This document shows, piece after piece, positions 1 through 9,072 of a stretch of 50,903 nucleotides of DNA; positions within the stretch are counted from its first letter, which is position 1, and each line of letters opens with the position of its first letter. Made by a program: the position numbers and the translations under genes. The notes under the pieces were generated by a model that was not told the DNA's origin, did no database searches, and saw only the letters and a program-made list of their open reading frames with translations. Source of the DNA: Microvirga massiliensis (GTDB taxonomy: Bacteria; Pseudomonadota; Alphaproteobacteria; Rhizobiales; Beijerinckiaceae). The DNA lies in NCBI RefSeq assembly GCF_001006805.1, contig NZ_LN811355.1:258590-309492 (forward strand). The letters are read 5' to 3'.

Positions 1-396
1 GCGCGGCCGAAGTCGCACTGGGCCGTGACGGGGCTCTACTTCTATGACCCGCAGGTCGTGGCGATCGCCCGGTCGTTGAAGCCCTCGGCGCGCGGCGAGC
101 TCGAGATCACCGACGTGAACCGGCAGTATCTGGAGCGTGGCGAGCTGCACGTGCAGAAGATGGGGCGCGGCTTTGCCTGGCTCGACACCGGCACGCCGGA
201 GTCGCTCGTCGAGGCCGCCGAGTTCGTGCGGGCGCTCGAGAAGCGGCAGGGCTTCCGGATCGCCTGCCCGGAGGAAATCGCCTTCCAGCGCGGCTGGATC
301 AGCCGAGCCGATCTTGTCCGGCTCGGAGAGGAACTCTCGAAGAGCGATTACGGGAAATACCTGCTCAGAGTCGCGGAGACGGGTGTTCGTCCATAG
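1..396 (+). CDS. rfbA: Glucose-1-phosphate thymidylyltransferase, 3' part (5' end outside window)
   Basis: The reading frame is open from base 1, so this is the C-terminal 131 residues of a protein that begins left of the window. The visible RmlA hallmarks, in order, are PKSHWAVTGLYFYD, EITDVN, GRGFAWLDTGTPESL, a KRQG segment and CPEEIAFQRGWI. The enzyme joins glucose-1-phosphate to dTTP to give dTDP-glucose, the first step of dTDP-L-rhamnose synthesis for surface polysaccharide. The rest of an rfb cluster (rfbBCD) would be expected to the left, since nothing of it follows. A GTG at position 25 is in frame but lies inside the conserved domain, so it is not the true start. Family assignment is confident; the substrate nucleotide is inferred from the family. 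Confidence 0.92.
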   Translation, partial: ARPKSHWAVTGLYFYDPQVVAIARSLKPSARGELEITDVNRQYLERGELHVQKMGRGFAWLDTGTPESLVEAAEFVRALEKRQGFRIACPEEIAFQRGWISRADLVRLGEELSKSDYGKYLLRVAETGVRP

Positions 397-819
397 AGGC
401 CGATCGCGCGAAGTCAGTTTTCGGCGAAATATTCCGACGCAAGTTCAAAGCAGGCCAAGCGAGCTTCGGACTCCGCTCCTCCCACAATTATACGTAGCAT
501 TCGAATACGGCGCTCGGTGGGCTTGTACGGGCTGGACGGCCATCACGGAGGGAAGTCCGAGCATCTGGAAGAAGGTCTTGGAGAGAGCGATGCTCCTCTG
601 TGCGCGGGGCCGCTAAACTCCACCGCACGCATGCCGGCTCGCTCGTCGGTCGGGCAGGCCTTGGATCCTGTTCTTGCCCATCGGGTCACGGCTTTGCTCC
701 ACGCATCCTTCAGACTCCGCCTCGCGGCGACGCCCTTGCGCTTTCGCTAATTCTTGCCGCCATCAGGCTGGGTAGAGGACTTGCACCTCCAAGCTACTGG
801 TCATGCTCGGCACACCACG
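397..819. other. Non-coding gap between rfbA and porin terminator
   Basis: About 420 bases with no open frame that resembles a protein, no tRNA and no clear promoter. The short open frames here are of the random high-GC kind. No rfbA terminator with a T-tract is visible. Confidence 0.5.
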
Positions 820-848
820 AAAAAAGCCCGCCCCGAAGGGGCGGGCTT
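820..848 (-). terminator. Intrinsic terminator of the porin gene
   Basis: A perfect 11-bp hairpin, AAGCCCGCCCC (824-834) and GGGGCGGGCTT (838-848), with a 3-nt loop. On the plus strand it is preceded by a run of A, which reads as a U-tract after the stem on the minus strand. It lies 24 bases past the porin stop, so it belongs to that gene. Confidence 0.88.
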
Positions 849-871
849 CCTACGTCCGAGGAGGACTGGTC

Positions 872-1717
872 TCAGTAGGTGCTGAACTTGTAGTTCACGG
901 CAGCCCGGACGACTCCGAACTCGTTGTCCCCGTTGTTGCCATTGCCCACGAAGAGGGTGCGCGACGCGTTGTCGAACACCACGCCATTGAAGCGGTTGCC
1001 GCTGTCGAGGTTGACATACAGGCCCTCGATCCGAGCGGTGAAGTTGTTGGTGATAGCGTATTCGACGCCACCGCCCACGGTCCAGCCGGTACGGGTGTCG
1101 TCGTTGTTGCAGTTGAAGAACACGCCGCCGCAGAAGCTGTTGTTGTCGCCACCGCCGCCGTAGGCGAAGCCACCCGTGGCGTAGACCAGCCAGCGATCGA
1201 AGGCCACGCCGGCGCGGGCACGGACCGTGCCGAACCAGTCGAGACCGCGCAGGCCGCCCGTGGACACGACCGCGACGTCACCGGGAATGCCCGGGCCGGT
1301 AGCAGCGATGAACGCTGGCGCCGCCCCGAAGAAGTTGTTGTTGTTGTTATCGGACGCGATGCCCTGGAAGTCCGCCTCGACGCCGATCACGAACGACCCG
1401 ATCTGGTAGTTGTAGCCGATCTGTCCGCCGCCGGTGAAGCCCTCGTTGTCGTTGTCGTTTCCGGGAACGAAGAGCGTGCCGGAGGTCGTCGATGCTACGC
1501 CCGGAAAGGTGCCGGCCGGCACGAAGACGCCGTTGGAGTCGTTGTTGTTCCCCCAGGCCCAGCCGGCGTTCACGCCGACATAGAAGCCGGTCCAAGTAAA
1601 CACAGGAACGGGCGTGAACACGGGAGCGACAGGAGCGGCGCGAGCCGGGAGGTCGGCTGCCATGGCGCCGGCGGTGAAGCCGAGCAGAGCGACCGACGAG
1701 AGGAGAATCTTCTTCAT
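872..1717 (-). CDS. Outer membrane beta-barrel protein, Omp25/RopB-like
   Basis: A 281-residue outer membrane protein of the rhizobial Omp25 type (OMP_b-brl family). The start MKKILLSSVALLGF is chosen because it opens a clear signal peptide, with cleavage expected after AGAMA; upstream in-frame codons add a non-signal stretch. The mature protein begins with a Pro/Val-rich linker, then FTWTGFYVGVNAGWAWG, the usual first strand of the family. It ends in KFSTY, with an aromatic C-terminal residue as usual for barrel proteins. The predicted loops are unusually rich in Asn and Asp (NNDSNG, DNDNEG, DNNNNNNFFG, NCNNDDT), and one contains two cysteines (SFCGGVFFNC) that could form a disulfide after export. 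It is probably monocistronic, with its own terminator. Family is certain; whether it is a pore or a structural barrel cannot be told. Confidence 0.88.
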   Translation of the reverse strand: MKKILLSSVALLGFTAGAMAADLPARAAPVAPVFTPVPVFTWTGFYVGVNAGWAWGNNNDSNGVFVPAGTFPGVASTTSGTLFVPGNDNDNEGFTGGGQIGYNYQIGSFVIGVEADFQGIASDNNNNNFFGAAPAFIAATGPGIPGDVAVVSTGGLRGLDWFGTVRARAGVAFDRWLVYATGGFAYGGGGDNNSFCGGVFFNCNNDDTRTGWTVGGGVEYAITNNFTARIEGLYVNLDSGNRFNGVVFDNASRTLFVGNGNNGDNEFGVVRAAVNYKFSTY

Positions 1718-2008
1718 GAGAATTGGTCCGTTGTTTAGGTGGCCAAGGTGGTATGTAGCCAAGTCACCCGGGAAGGTCTGTCACTTTCCTGCAACAGCCA
1801 AGCTACAAGCGCTGGCATAGACGCCGACCTAGCGGGCACATGGTATACGGACGGTAAAGGCGCCTCCGGATGTGCCCTGCCCCTTTCAGGAAGCCATTGC
1901 ACGGTAACACTTTCCCGATCGTTAGAACGGAGCGGGATCATTCATCCCGTGCGGTCACGAATCGTTCACCATCCCGGAAAGCACCATCGGATCGCGATTA
2001 CCCATTGA

Positions 2009-2716
2009 TCAGCCCCGGGAGAGCCATTCCCGGAGCGCCTCTCCGACCGCCTCCGGGGCCTCGAGACTCGAGAGGTGGCCGGAACCGGGGACGACAACCA
2101 GCGATGCCCACTCGATCGCCTCGGCCATCTCGCGAGCGATCTCCTGTGGCGTGATCAGGTCCTCGGCCCCGACCAGCACCAGGGTCGGGATCTCGGTCGA
2201 CGGCAGGAATGGGCGGGAGTCGGCGCGGCCCATGATGGCCGTCTGCTGACGAATGAAAGCGTCAGGCCCAGTCTCCTGCAGCATCCGCCGGACGATCTCC
2301 TCGAGGCGTTCGTCAGCTTGATGGGCGGGAGCAACGAGGCGGGGCCAGAGCGCCGCGTGGATTTCATCCAGGTGCCCCTGCTTCGCGAGCTGGATGAGGT
2401 TTCGGCGGTTGGCCCGCGCCTCGTCCGTATCCGGCCGGGCGGATGTATCGAGGAGAGCAAGGCGCGCAACGCGGGCCGGTGCCTGACGTAGCACCTCCAG
2501 GGCGACGTATCCACCCATCGAGAGTCCCGCGAGTGCAAATCGTTCCGGGGCCGTCTCCAGAAGACGCTCGGCAATGGCGGCGATGCTCTCGTCCCTTGTG
2601 TGATCCGCCACGAGAATCGACCGCTCGGGAGACAGGCGAGCGATCTGCGGCTCGAAGAGTGCAGCGGTACATCCCAGGCCGGGAACCAGAACCAGCGGAT
2701 CCTTGGGCATCGTCAA
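2009..2716 (-). CDS. Alpha/beta hydrolase
   Basis: A 235-residue single-domain alpha/beta hydrolase. The oxyanion region LVPGLGCTAALFEPQ comes first, the nucleophile elbow GLSMGG gives the serine, VGAEDLITP gives the acid and GSGHLSSLEAP gives the histidine. This is the layout of the esterase/3-oxoadipate enol-lactonase-like branch. There is no signal peptide, so it is cytoplasmic. Two ATG codons (residues 1 and 3) are possible starts. It stands alone between the porin and the divergent helicase, so the context does not suggest a substrate. Confidence 0.8.
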   Translation of the reverse strand: MTMPKDPLVLVPGLGCTAALFEPQIARLSPERSILVADHTRDESIAAIAERLLETAPERFALAGLSMGGYVALEVLRQAPARVARLALLDTSARPDTDEARANRRNLIQLAKQGHLDEIHAALWPRLVAPAHQADERLEEIVRRMLQETGPDAFIRQQTAIMGRADSRPFLPSTEIPTLVLVGAEDLITPQEIAREMAEAIEWASLVVVPGSGHLSSLEAPEAVGEALREWLSRG

Positions 2717-2905
2717 AATCTCCTCTTCAACCGCGAATCAGGGCCGTTGAGACCGGTTGCCCGGATTGACAAGAGGCTGCCTTGTCCTATGGTCCCGGCC
2801 CGTTCTTCGCTTGAAAACCGGCGAAACCCGATCTGCGCCCGTTCGTTGCCGTTATGAGCGGCTGGCACTCCAGGCGCCGAAGCCCTCAACGGTACTTCTA
2901 AATAC

Positions 2906-4390
2906 ATGCCCTTTGACGAACTCGGACTGAGCGACAAAGTTCTGCAGGCTGTGAGCGCAGCCGGCTACACGGAGCCGACCCCGATCCAGGCCCAGGCAAT
3001 TCCACACGTTCTCGCGCGCCGCGACGTGCTGGGCATCGCCCAGACCGGCACTGGCAAGACCGCAGCATTCACACTCCCGATGCTGACCCTTCTGGAACAC
3101 GGACGTGCACGAGCCCGGATGCCCCGCACGCTGATCCTGGAGCCCACGCGGGAACTCGCCGCACAGGTCGAGGAGAACTTCGACAGATACGGAGTGAACC
3201 ACCGGCTGTCAGTGGCCCTTCTGATTGGCGGTGTCTCCTTTGGGGACCAGGACGCGAAGATCACCCGAGGGGTCGATGTCCTGATTGCCACGCCCGGGCG
3301 TCTTCTCGACCATTTCGAACGTGGAAAGCTCCTGCTCAGCGGCGTGGAGCTGCTCGTCATCGACGAAGCCGATCGCATGCTCGACATGGGATTCATCCCG
3401 GACATCGAGCGGATCGTGAAGCTGGTGCCGTTCACCCGCCAGACCCTCTTCTTCTCGGCAACGATGCCGCCGGAGATCCAGCGCCTGGCGGATGCGTTCC
3501 TGCATAATCCGATCCGTGTGGAAGTCGCACGGGCGGCCAGCACCGCAACGACGATCACGCAACGTCTCGTCGCGACCGGCAAGGAGGCGCACCAAAAGCG
3601 CGCAACGCTACGAGACCTGATCCGCGGTGCCTCGGACCTCAAGAACGCAATCATCTTCTGCAATCGCAAGCGCGACGTAGCCATCCTTCACCGGTCGCTG
3701 CTACGGCACGGCTTCAACGCCGCCGCGCTCCACGGAGACATGGACCAGCGGGCCCGCATGGCCGCCCTCGACTCCTTCCGGACCGGCGAGACCACGCTTC
3801 TCGTGGCAAGTGATGTAGCCGCGCGAGGCCTCGACATCCCCGCTGTCAGTCACGTCTTCAACTACGACGTGCCTCATCATGCGGAGGACTATGTCCATCG
3901 CATCGGACGGACCGGACGAGCCGGACGATCCGGAGAGGCCTTTACCCTGGTGGCTCCTGGTGACGAGAAATCCCTGGCAGCCATCGAAAAGCTGATCGGC
4001 CAGCAGATTCCCTGGGAGGGTCCGAACGTCTCCGAACTCGGTGAGAGACCGGTTTCCGACGAGCGGCGGTCGCGTCATGGCCGCCGGGGCGAGCGGGAAT
4101 CGCGACGTTCCGAAGGTGCGCGGCAATCCCCTGCCCGCCCTGCGCGACGGGAGAAGGTGGAACACCAGGAAACCGAACGCGCCGAGGCACCTCAGCAGGC
4201 TTCGCCGCGCCGCATCCGGGAGGATCGTAGTCCGCGCAGGGATCGCAGCGAGAGTTCCAAATCGCGGCGGAGCGGCCAGGACCGTGAGCACGGCGAAACG
4301 GATCGTCCGGTGGTCGGACTGGGCGACCACGTGCCCGCGTTCCTCCTCCGAAGCGTTGCAACCAAGCGGACCCGCGGTTCGTCGGAATAG
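2906..4390 (+). CDS. rhlE: DEAD-box ATP-dependent RNA helicase, RhlE type
   Basis: A 494-residue DEAD-box helicase that unwinds RNA duplexes using ATP, acting in ribosome assembly or RNA turnover. All core motifs are present: Q motif GYTEPTPIQ, Walker A AQTGTGKT (residues 45-52), PTRELA, TPGR, DEAD (153-156), SAT, VASDVAARGLDIP and HRIGRTGRAG. After about residue 375 the tail is low-complexity and rich in Arg, Glu and Ser, typical of RhlE proteins and presumably RNA binding. The ATG at 2906 starts directly before FDELGLSDKVLQAV, the usual N terminus. Other DEAD-box names are possible, but RhlE fits best by length and tail. Confidence 0.9.
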   Translation: MPFDELGLSDKVLQAVSAAGYTEPTPIQAQAIPHVLARRDVLGIAQTGTGKTAAFTLPMLTLLEHGRARARMPRTLILEPTRELAAQVEENFDRYGVNHRLSVALLIGGVSFGDQDAKITRGVDVLIATPGRLLDHFERGKLLLSGVELLVIDEADRMLDMGFIPDIERIVKLVPFTRQTLFFSATMPPEIQRLADAFLHNPIRVEVARAASTATTITQRLVATGKEAHQKRATLRDLIRGASDLKNAIIFCNRKRDVAILHRSLLRHGFNAAALHGDMDQRARMAALDSFRTGETTLLVASDVAARGLDIPAVSHVFNYDVPHHAEDYVHRIGRTGRAGRSGEAFTLVAPGDEKSLAAIEKLIGQQIPWEGPNVSELGERPVSDERRSRHGRRGERESRRSEGARQSPARPARREKVEHQETERAEAPQQASPRRIREDRSPRRDRSESSKSRRSGQDREHGETDRPVVGLGDHVPAFLLRSVATKRTRGSSE

Positions 4391-4498
4391 GGGGCTGCGC
4401 CGCCGGGCGGATTAACGACTCCTTCGGTCTTCCCGGGCAAAGTGCCGCGGCAAGCGCCTCGCCGATGAGGTGTTCCGCGGTCGCCACCCCGGCTGAGC

Positions 4499-5566
4499 AT
4501 GCTCCAGAACCTGATCGACACCGACCGGTCCTTCTTCATCGCGCAGCGCGCACTCGAGCTGATGCGAACCTATGGAGCTTCGGCCGACCCTCGCAGCTAT
4601 GAAGTCTGGTACACCTTCGTGAGCGGCGACAAGCCTGGTCTGAACGAAGCGATCAAGGCCATCACGGCAGAGCGCGGGTCCATCTCCGAAAGCGACCTCG
4701 AAGCCATCCACGACCAGTATCTCTCGCATGAGCGCATCGCGCGGACCACCGAGGCCGCCAGCGCGACGATGCTCGGTGAAATCGACCAGGTCATGGGAAT
4801 GATCGATGAGGCCCTCGGCTCGACCGCGGCCTATGGCGAGTCGCTCGAGGAATTCTCCAACGGATTATCGGGCTCCGTCGACAGGAACCGTGTCCGGGAT
4901 CTCCTCGCTGCCGCCGTGAGCGCGACTCATCAGGTCACTCAGACGAATCGGCAGCTCGAGGCTCGCCTGAAAGAGACCCGAGCAGAGATGGAGAGCCTTC
5001 GCGAGACATTGGAGAATGTCCGGGTCGAGGCGGTGACGGACCCTGTGACCGGCATCTCCAACCGCAAGCACTTTCAGGACATGCTTCACAAGGCCGTGGA
5101 GGCTGCCGATGCACATCAGACGCCACTCGCGCTCGTCGTGATCGACATCGATCACTTCAAACGGTTCAACGATCTCTACGGCCATCTCACGGGCGATCAG
5201 GTGCTGAGGCTCGTCGGCATGACGATGCGCGAGCAGGTGAAGAGCCGGGCGACACTAGCGCGTTTCGGAGGCGAGGAGTTCGGGATCGTTCTTCCCGATG
5301 CCGGTCCTGACGAGGCTCGTTCGGTCGCAGAAGCGATTCGCCAGAGCGTTCTCAACCGCGAATTGATCAAGAGGTCGACCGGAGAGTCGCTCGGCCGCAT
5401 TACGGTTTCCGTCGGCGTTGCGTCGTTCCGGCAAGGCGAAACGGCGATGAGCCTTTTGGAGCGGGCTGATCAGTCGATGTATGCGGCCAAGCGCAATGGC
5501 CGCAACCGCACGGTCACTGACGGTGACCTGCAGTCCGGAACAGACCAACTCTCGGAAGTAGCCTGA
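4499..5566 (+). CDS. GGDEF diguanylate cyclase
   Basis: A 355-residue protein with a C-terminal GGDEF domain that would make cyclic di-GMP from two GTP. The signature is ARFGGEEFGIVLP, with GGEEF at residues 257-261; VVIDIDHFKRFNDLYGH carries the metal- and base-contacting residues. The RxxD inhibitory site normally just upstream of GGEEF is absent (the sequence there is VKSRATL), so product inhibition through that site is not expected. The first 170 or so residues are helical with no membrane segment, and residues around 140-180 look like a coiled coil that could couple dimerisation to activity. It follows the helicase by 108 bases on the same strand. Catalytic activity is inferred from the intact motif. 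Confidence 0.9.
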   Translation: MLQNLIDTDRSFFIAQRALELMRTYGASADPRSYEVWYTFVSGDKPGLNEAIKAITAERGSISESDLEAIHDQYLSHERIARTTEAASATMLGEIDQVMGMIDEALGSTAAYGESLEEFSNGLSGSVDRNRVRDLLAAAVSATHQVTQTNRQLEARLKETRAEMESLRETLENVRVEAVTDPVTGISNRKHFQDMLHKAVEAADAHQTPLALVVIDIDHFKRFNDLYGHLTGDQVLRLVGMTMREQVKSRATLARFGGEEFGIVLPDAGPDEARSVAEAIRQSVLNRELIKRSTGESLGRITVSVGVASFRQGETAMSLLERADQSMYAAKRNGRNRTVTDGDLQSGTDQLSEVA

Positions 5567-5617
5567 GCTCTGCTTGCCGCCGGGTCTGGTCGTCGCGGCA
5601 GCAGTCCGGATCCGGCC

Positions 5618-5995
5618 TCAAGCACTCTCGACGGCATCAGGCTGGACAGGCGTGATCGCAACGGACTCGCCGCATCCGCACGCCGAGGTCTGGTTCGGAT
5701 TGTTGAAGACGAACTGCGACGACAGCTTGGTGGTCTGAAAGTCCATCTCCGTCCCGAGCAGGAAGAGAATGGCCTTCGGGTCGATCAGGACCTTGACGCC
5801 CTTGTCTTCCACGACCTCGTCGAGCGGCAATATGCTTTCGGCATATTCCATCGTATACGACATGCCTGCGCAGCCGCCGTTCTTCACGCCGACGCGGAGC
5901 CCGACGATCGGCTTGGGCGAGCTGGCCATGAGCTCGCGAACACGATTCGCAGCCGCGTCGGTCAGGCTAATGACCTTGAGCTTCGGTAACGCCAT
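5618..5995 (-). CDS. sufA: A-type Fe-S carrier SufA (HesB/IscA family)
   Basis: A 125-residue A-type Fe-S carrier. The three conserved cysteines are visible in GGCAGMSY and in the C-terminal CGCGES, which together hold a cluster and pass it to target proteins. The ATG at 5995 is chosen because GGAGAG lies 4 bases upstream; a GTG four codons earlier is possible. It is the last gene of the leftward suf operon, 83 bases after sufT, and it converges on the GGDEF gene. No terminator is visible in the 51-base gap. Confidence 0.93.
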   Translation of the reverse strand: MALPKLKVISLTDAAANRVRELMASSPKPIVGLRVGVKNGGCAGMSYTMEYAESILPLDEVVEDKGVKVLIDPKAILFLLGTEMDFQTTKLSSQFVFNNPNQTSACGCGESVAITPVQPDAVESA

Positions 5996-6078
5996 CGATC
6001 TCTCCACAATCCGGGTTCAAGGCCCGGGCAGATGATCATCTTATGAAAAGATAAGGATTCCGGACGGAAAGCGCGAGA

Positions 6079-6465
6079 TCACCACATGTCGAGCGCAACA
6101 CGAGCCTCGTCCGACATCCTGCTCTGATCCCAGGGTGGATCGAAAACCAGGTTGACTCTGACAGCCTGAACGCCCGGCACGGTGCTCACGGCATTCTCCA
6201 CCCAGCCCGGCATCTCCCCCGCAACGGGGCAGCCCGGCGCGGTCAGCGTCATGTCGATCGTCACGTTCCGGTCGTCATCGATTTCAACCCGATAGATCAG
6301 GCCGAGCTCGTAGATGTCGGCCGGGATCTCGGGATCGTACACGGTCTTGAGGGCCGCAATGATGTCGTCAGTCAGGCGGTCGAGTTCTTCCGGCGGAATG
6401 GCCGGAGCGAGCGACACCGCCGGCGAATTCGGAGGGGCCCCCTCCGGAGAAGTGGCAACGGTCAC
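6079..6465 (-). CDS. sufT: SUF system MIP18/DUF59 protein SufT (SufX)
   Basis: A 128-residue protein of the MIP18 (DUF59) family found in SUF operons, called SufT or SufX. The core DIIAALKTVYDPEIPADIYELGLIYRVEI holds the conserved DPE motif, and LTAPGCPVAGEMP holds the conserved cysteine. It helps mature Fe-S proteins, probably as an accessory or carrier. The start is a GTG with GAGG a few bases upstream, 9 bases after the sufS stop, so the two are translationally linked. The first 25 residues are Pro/Ala-rich and probably unstructured. Confidence 0.9.
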   Translation of the reverse strand: MTVATSPEGAPPNSPAVSLAPAIPPEELDRLTDDIIAALKTVYDPEIPADIYELGLIYRVEIDDDRNVTIDMTLTAPGCPVAGEMPGWVENAVSTVPGVQAVRVNLVFDPPWDQSRMSDEARVALDMW

Positions 6466-6474
6466 GGCTTGTCC

Positions 6475-7716
6475 TCACGAAAACAGGGTTTCGGCCTTCT
6501 GCAGCGCTTCCGCCAGCTTATCGACCTCGTCGAGTGTATTGTAGAGCCCGAAGGACGCCCGACACGTCGAGGTCGTCCCGAACCGCTCCAGAAGCGGCAT
6601 CGCGCAATGGGTCCCCGCACGCACGGCAACTCCCTGCCGATCGATCACGGTCGCCACGTCATGCGCATGCGCCCCCTTCATCTCGAAGGAGATGATGGCG
6701 CCCTTCCGGGCCGCCCGGCCGATCAGCCGAAGGGAGTTCATGGCGCCGAGGCGCCTGTGCGCATAATCGGAGAGGTTCGCCTCGTGCGCGCGGATGCGGT
6801 CCCGCCCGAGTTCCATCATGAAGCGAAGAGCGGCTCCGAGCCCTACGGCCTCGACAATGGGGGGCGTGCCCGCCTCGAAGCGATGCGGAGGATCGTTGTA
6901 GGTGATCGCATCGACCCGAACCTCCCGGATCATCTCGCCGCCGCCCTGATAGGGCGGCATCCGCTCGAGCCAGCTGCGCTTTCCGTAAAGCACGCCGATT
7001 CCCGTCGGGCCATAGACCTTGTGGCCGGTGAAGACATAGAAGTCCGCATCCAGATCCCGGACATCGACGTCCAGATGCACCGCGCCCTGGGCTCCGTCGA
7101 CGAGCACCGGAACACCATGCGCATGCGCGATCCGGATGATCTCCTTTATCGGCGTGATCGTCCCCAGCACGTTGGACATGTGCGTGAGCGCCACGAACTT
7201 CGTGCGCGGGGTGAAGAGCTTCTCGAATTCCTCGATCAGGAAGTTGCCTTCGTCGTCGACCGGGGCCCACTTGATGACCGCGCCCTTCCGCTCCCGCAGG
7301 AAGTGCCAGGGCACGATGTTGGAGTGATGCTCCATGATGGAGAGGATGATCTCGTCCCCCTCCCCGATGCCCATCCGGCCGAAGCTGTCCGCGACCAGGT
7401 TGTAGGCCTCAGTCGCGCTCTTGGTGAAGACGATCTCGTCTGCCGCCTCCGCATTCAGGAAGGCGCGCACGGTCTCCCGAGCCGCCTCGAACGCCTCCGT
7501 CGCGGCATTGGCCATGAAGTGGAGGCCGCGATGGACGTTCGCATAGCCGGTTTCCATCGTTCGCGTCATCGCCTCGATCACCACCCGCGGCTTCTGAGCC
7601 GAGGCAGCGCTATCGAGATAGACGAGCGGCTTGCCGTAGACGGTCTGCGCCAGGATCGGAAACTCCGCCCTGATTGCCTCGACGTCATAGGGAAGGACGT
7701 CGGCATCGCGGTTCAT
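6475..7716 (-). CDS. sufS: Cysteine desulfurase SufS
   Basis: A 413-residue group II cysteine desulfurase that takes sulfur from L-cysteine, leaving alanine, and supplies it to the SufBCD scaffold. The PLP lysine is K233 in FTGHKVYGPTG, and the persulfide cysteine is C371 in RAGTHCAMPL. The short RAGxHCAxP loop and the length mark it as SufS rather than IscS/NifS. The ATG at 7716 is chosen because GAGGAGG lies 5 bases upstream; the frame extends 20 codons further without a better start. No sufE or sufU partner is present in the window. It sits between sufD and sufT in one operon. Confidence 0.95.
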   Translation of the reverse strand: MNRDADVLPYDVEAIRAEFPILAQTVYGKPLVYLDSAASAQKPRVVIEAMTRTMETGYANVHRGLHFMANAATEAFEAARETVRAFLNAEAADEIVFTKSATEAYNLVADSFGRMGIGEGDEIILSIMEHHSNIVPWHFLRERKGAVIKWAPVDDEGNFLIEEFEKLFTPRTKFVALTHMSNVLGTITPIKEIIRIAHAHGVPVLVDGAQGAVHLDVDVRDLDADFYVFTGHKVYGPTGIGVLYGKRSWLERMPPYQGGGEMIREVRVDAITYNDPPHRFEAGTPPIVEAVGLGAALRFMMELGRDRIRAHEANLSDYAHRRLGAMNSLRLIGRAARKGAIISFEMKGAHAHDVATVIDRQGVAVRAGTHCAMPLLERFGTTSTCRASFGLYNTLDEVDKLAEALQKAETLFS

Positions 7717-7754
7717 CTTCGCCTCCTCATCCCGGCGCGAACGATCGAGCACGG

Positions 7755-9062
7755 TCAGGTGCGCTCCCGTAGCCACTGCTCGGCGAGCCCGACCAGGGCC
7801 TCCTCGATACCGTCATGCGAGACCACCTCGAGAGCCTCGCCGAGGAACGCCTGGACGAGCAGTCGCTCCGCCTCGGCGCGCGGGAGCCCGCGCGCCATCA
7901 GGTAGAACAGAAGATCGTCGTCGAGGGCGCCGCTCGTCGCGCCGTGCGCGCACTGGACATCGTCGGCGAAGATCTCGAGTTCCGGCTTGTTGTTCATCGT
8001 GGCGCCGTCCGACAGGAGCAGCGCCGCTGACATCATGCGGCCGTCGGTCTTCTGGGCCTCATGCCGGACGACGATCTTGCCCTGGAACACGCCGATCGCA
8101 TTGCCGTCCATGACCGTCTTGAACAGCTCCCGGCTGACGCAGCCCAAACCCGAATGATCCACGACAAGCGTGGTGTCGGCGAGCTGCTCGCGCCGGATCA
8201 TGGTGGCGCCGTAGATCTGAAGGACCGACCGGTCCCCGACACACTCGGCGAAAACCTGGTGCCGCGACAGCGACGAGCCGAGTACCGTGTTCAGGGTATT
8301 GAACGTCGTCTCCGTTCCGAGTCTCACCATCAGCGTCGACAAGGCCATCACGTCCGCCCCTTCGGTGTTCAGGCGAATGTGATCAATCTGGGCCCGGTCG
8401 CCGGCCTCGATCTCGACGACATGGTTCGGCTGATGCGCAATGCCGTCGACGCTTTCGTGGCTTTCCAGAAGGGTGATGCGGGCGCCTTCGTCCACCTTCA
8501 TCACCACCCGCGCGGAGGCCGCGACAGCACTGTCATCCCGGGAAACGAACCGGAGGTGAATCGGCTTGGCTACCTCCCCGGAGACATGGATCACGACGCC
8601 ATCGGCGACGAAGGCGGTGTTGAGCTGATAAAGTGGATTCTGCACGATCGCCGGCGCACTGCCTGGGAACGACGAGGGCAGGCGATCCTTCTCGAGCTCC
8701 TCGTTCAGACGCTGAACGTGAATGCCCTCCGTCAATCCGGATGCCAGATCCGACGCGACGAAACCATCGACGAAGACGAGCTCGACCGCGTCGATGCTGC
8801 TGAACGCCGACGGACGAGCTAAGGCCCGAGCAACGACGTCCTTCGACGGCTGCGTCGCTCGAGGGGCCACCTCACGCATTGCGGAGCGAAGATCGGTGTA
8901 TTTGAACTCCTCGACTCGGCGATGCGGGAGACCGGTCTGAGAAAACGAACGGAATGCCTGTTCCCGCAGTTTCGCATTACCGGGCAACGACGTGTGGACA
9001 GCGGCAAAAGCGTCAGCGAGGCTCTGCTCTGCCGGATTCTTGATCAATGTCATGTTCGCCAT
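7755..9062 (-). CDS. sufD: Fe-S assembly scaffold subunit SufD
   Basis: A 435-residue SufD, partner of SufB in the SufBC2D scaffold where clusters are built. Typical features are the N-terminal helical part with RRVEEFKYTDLR, a right-handed beta-helix core, and the C-terminal SDGATMNNKPELEIFADDVQCAHGATSGALDDDLLFYLMARGL with the conserved Cys and His. The ATG at 9062 opens MANMTLIKN and has GAAGG upstream; a second ATG three codons later is possible. It starts 10 bases after the sufC stop. Confidence 0.94.
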   Translation of the reverse strand: MANMTLIKNPAEQSLADAFAAVHTSLPGNAKLREQAFRSFSQTGLPHRRVEEFKYTDLRSAMREVAPRATQPSKDVVARALARPSAFSSIDAVELVFVDGFVASDLASGLTEGIHVQRLNEELEKDRLPSSFPGSAPAIVQNPLYQLNTAFVADGVVIHVSGEVAKPIHLRFVSRDDSAVAASARVVMKVDEGARITLLESHESVDGIAHQPNHVVEIEAGDRAQIDHIRLNTEGADVMALSTLMVRLGTETTFNTLNTVLGSSLSRHQVFAECVGDRSVLQIYGATMIRREQLADTTLVVDHSGLGCVSRELFKTVMDGNAIGVFQGKIVVRHEAQKTDGRMMSAALLLSDGATMNNKPELEIFADDVQCAHGATSGALDDDLLFYLMARGLPRAEAERLLVQAFLGEALEVVSHDGIEEALVGLAEQWLRERT

Positions 9063-9072
9063 GGCTAAGCCT

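Noticed and set aside
540..600. String resembling the GAGGAAAGTCC start of RNase P RNA (GAGGGAAGTCCGAGC)
   Set aside because: The other universal RNase P segments, such as ACAGAGA and the P4 strands, are absent downstream.
803..1738. 311-codon plus-strand open frame opposite the porin, Val/Ala/Glu-rich
   Set aside because: It runs through the porin terminator hairpin and is the mirror of the Asn-rich porin sequence; no motif.
2890..2905. TTCTAAA half site before rhlE as a second Irr box
   Set aside because: The other half is absent; only one arm of the palindrome is present.
6469..7905. 478-codon plus-strand open frame opposite sufS, and a 594-codon one opposite sufB (9980-11764)
   Set aside because: Both lie antisense to confidently identified suf genes and show no family motif.
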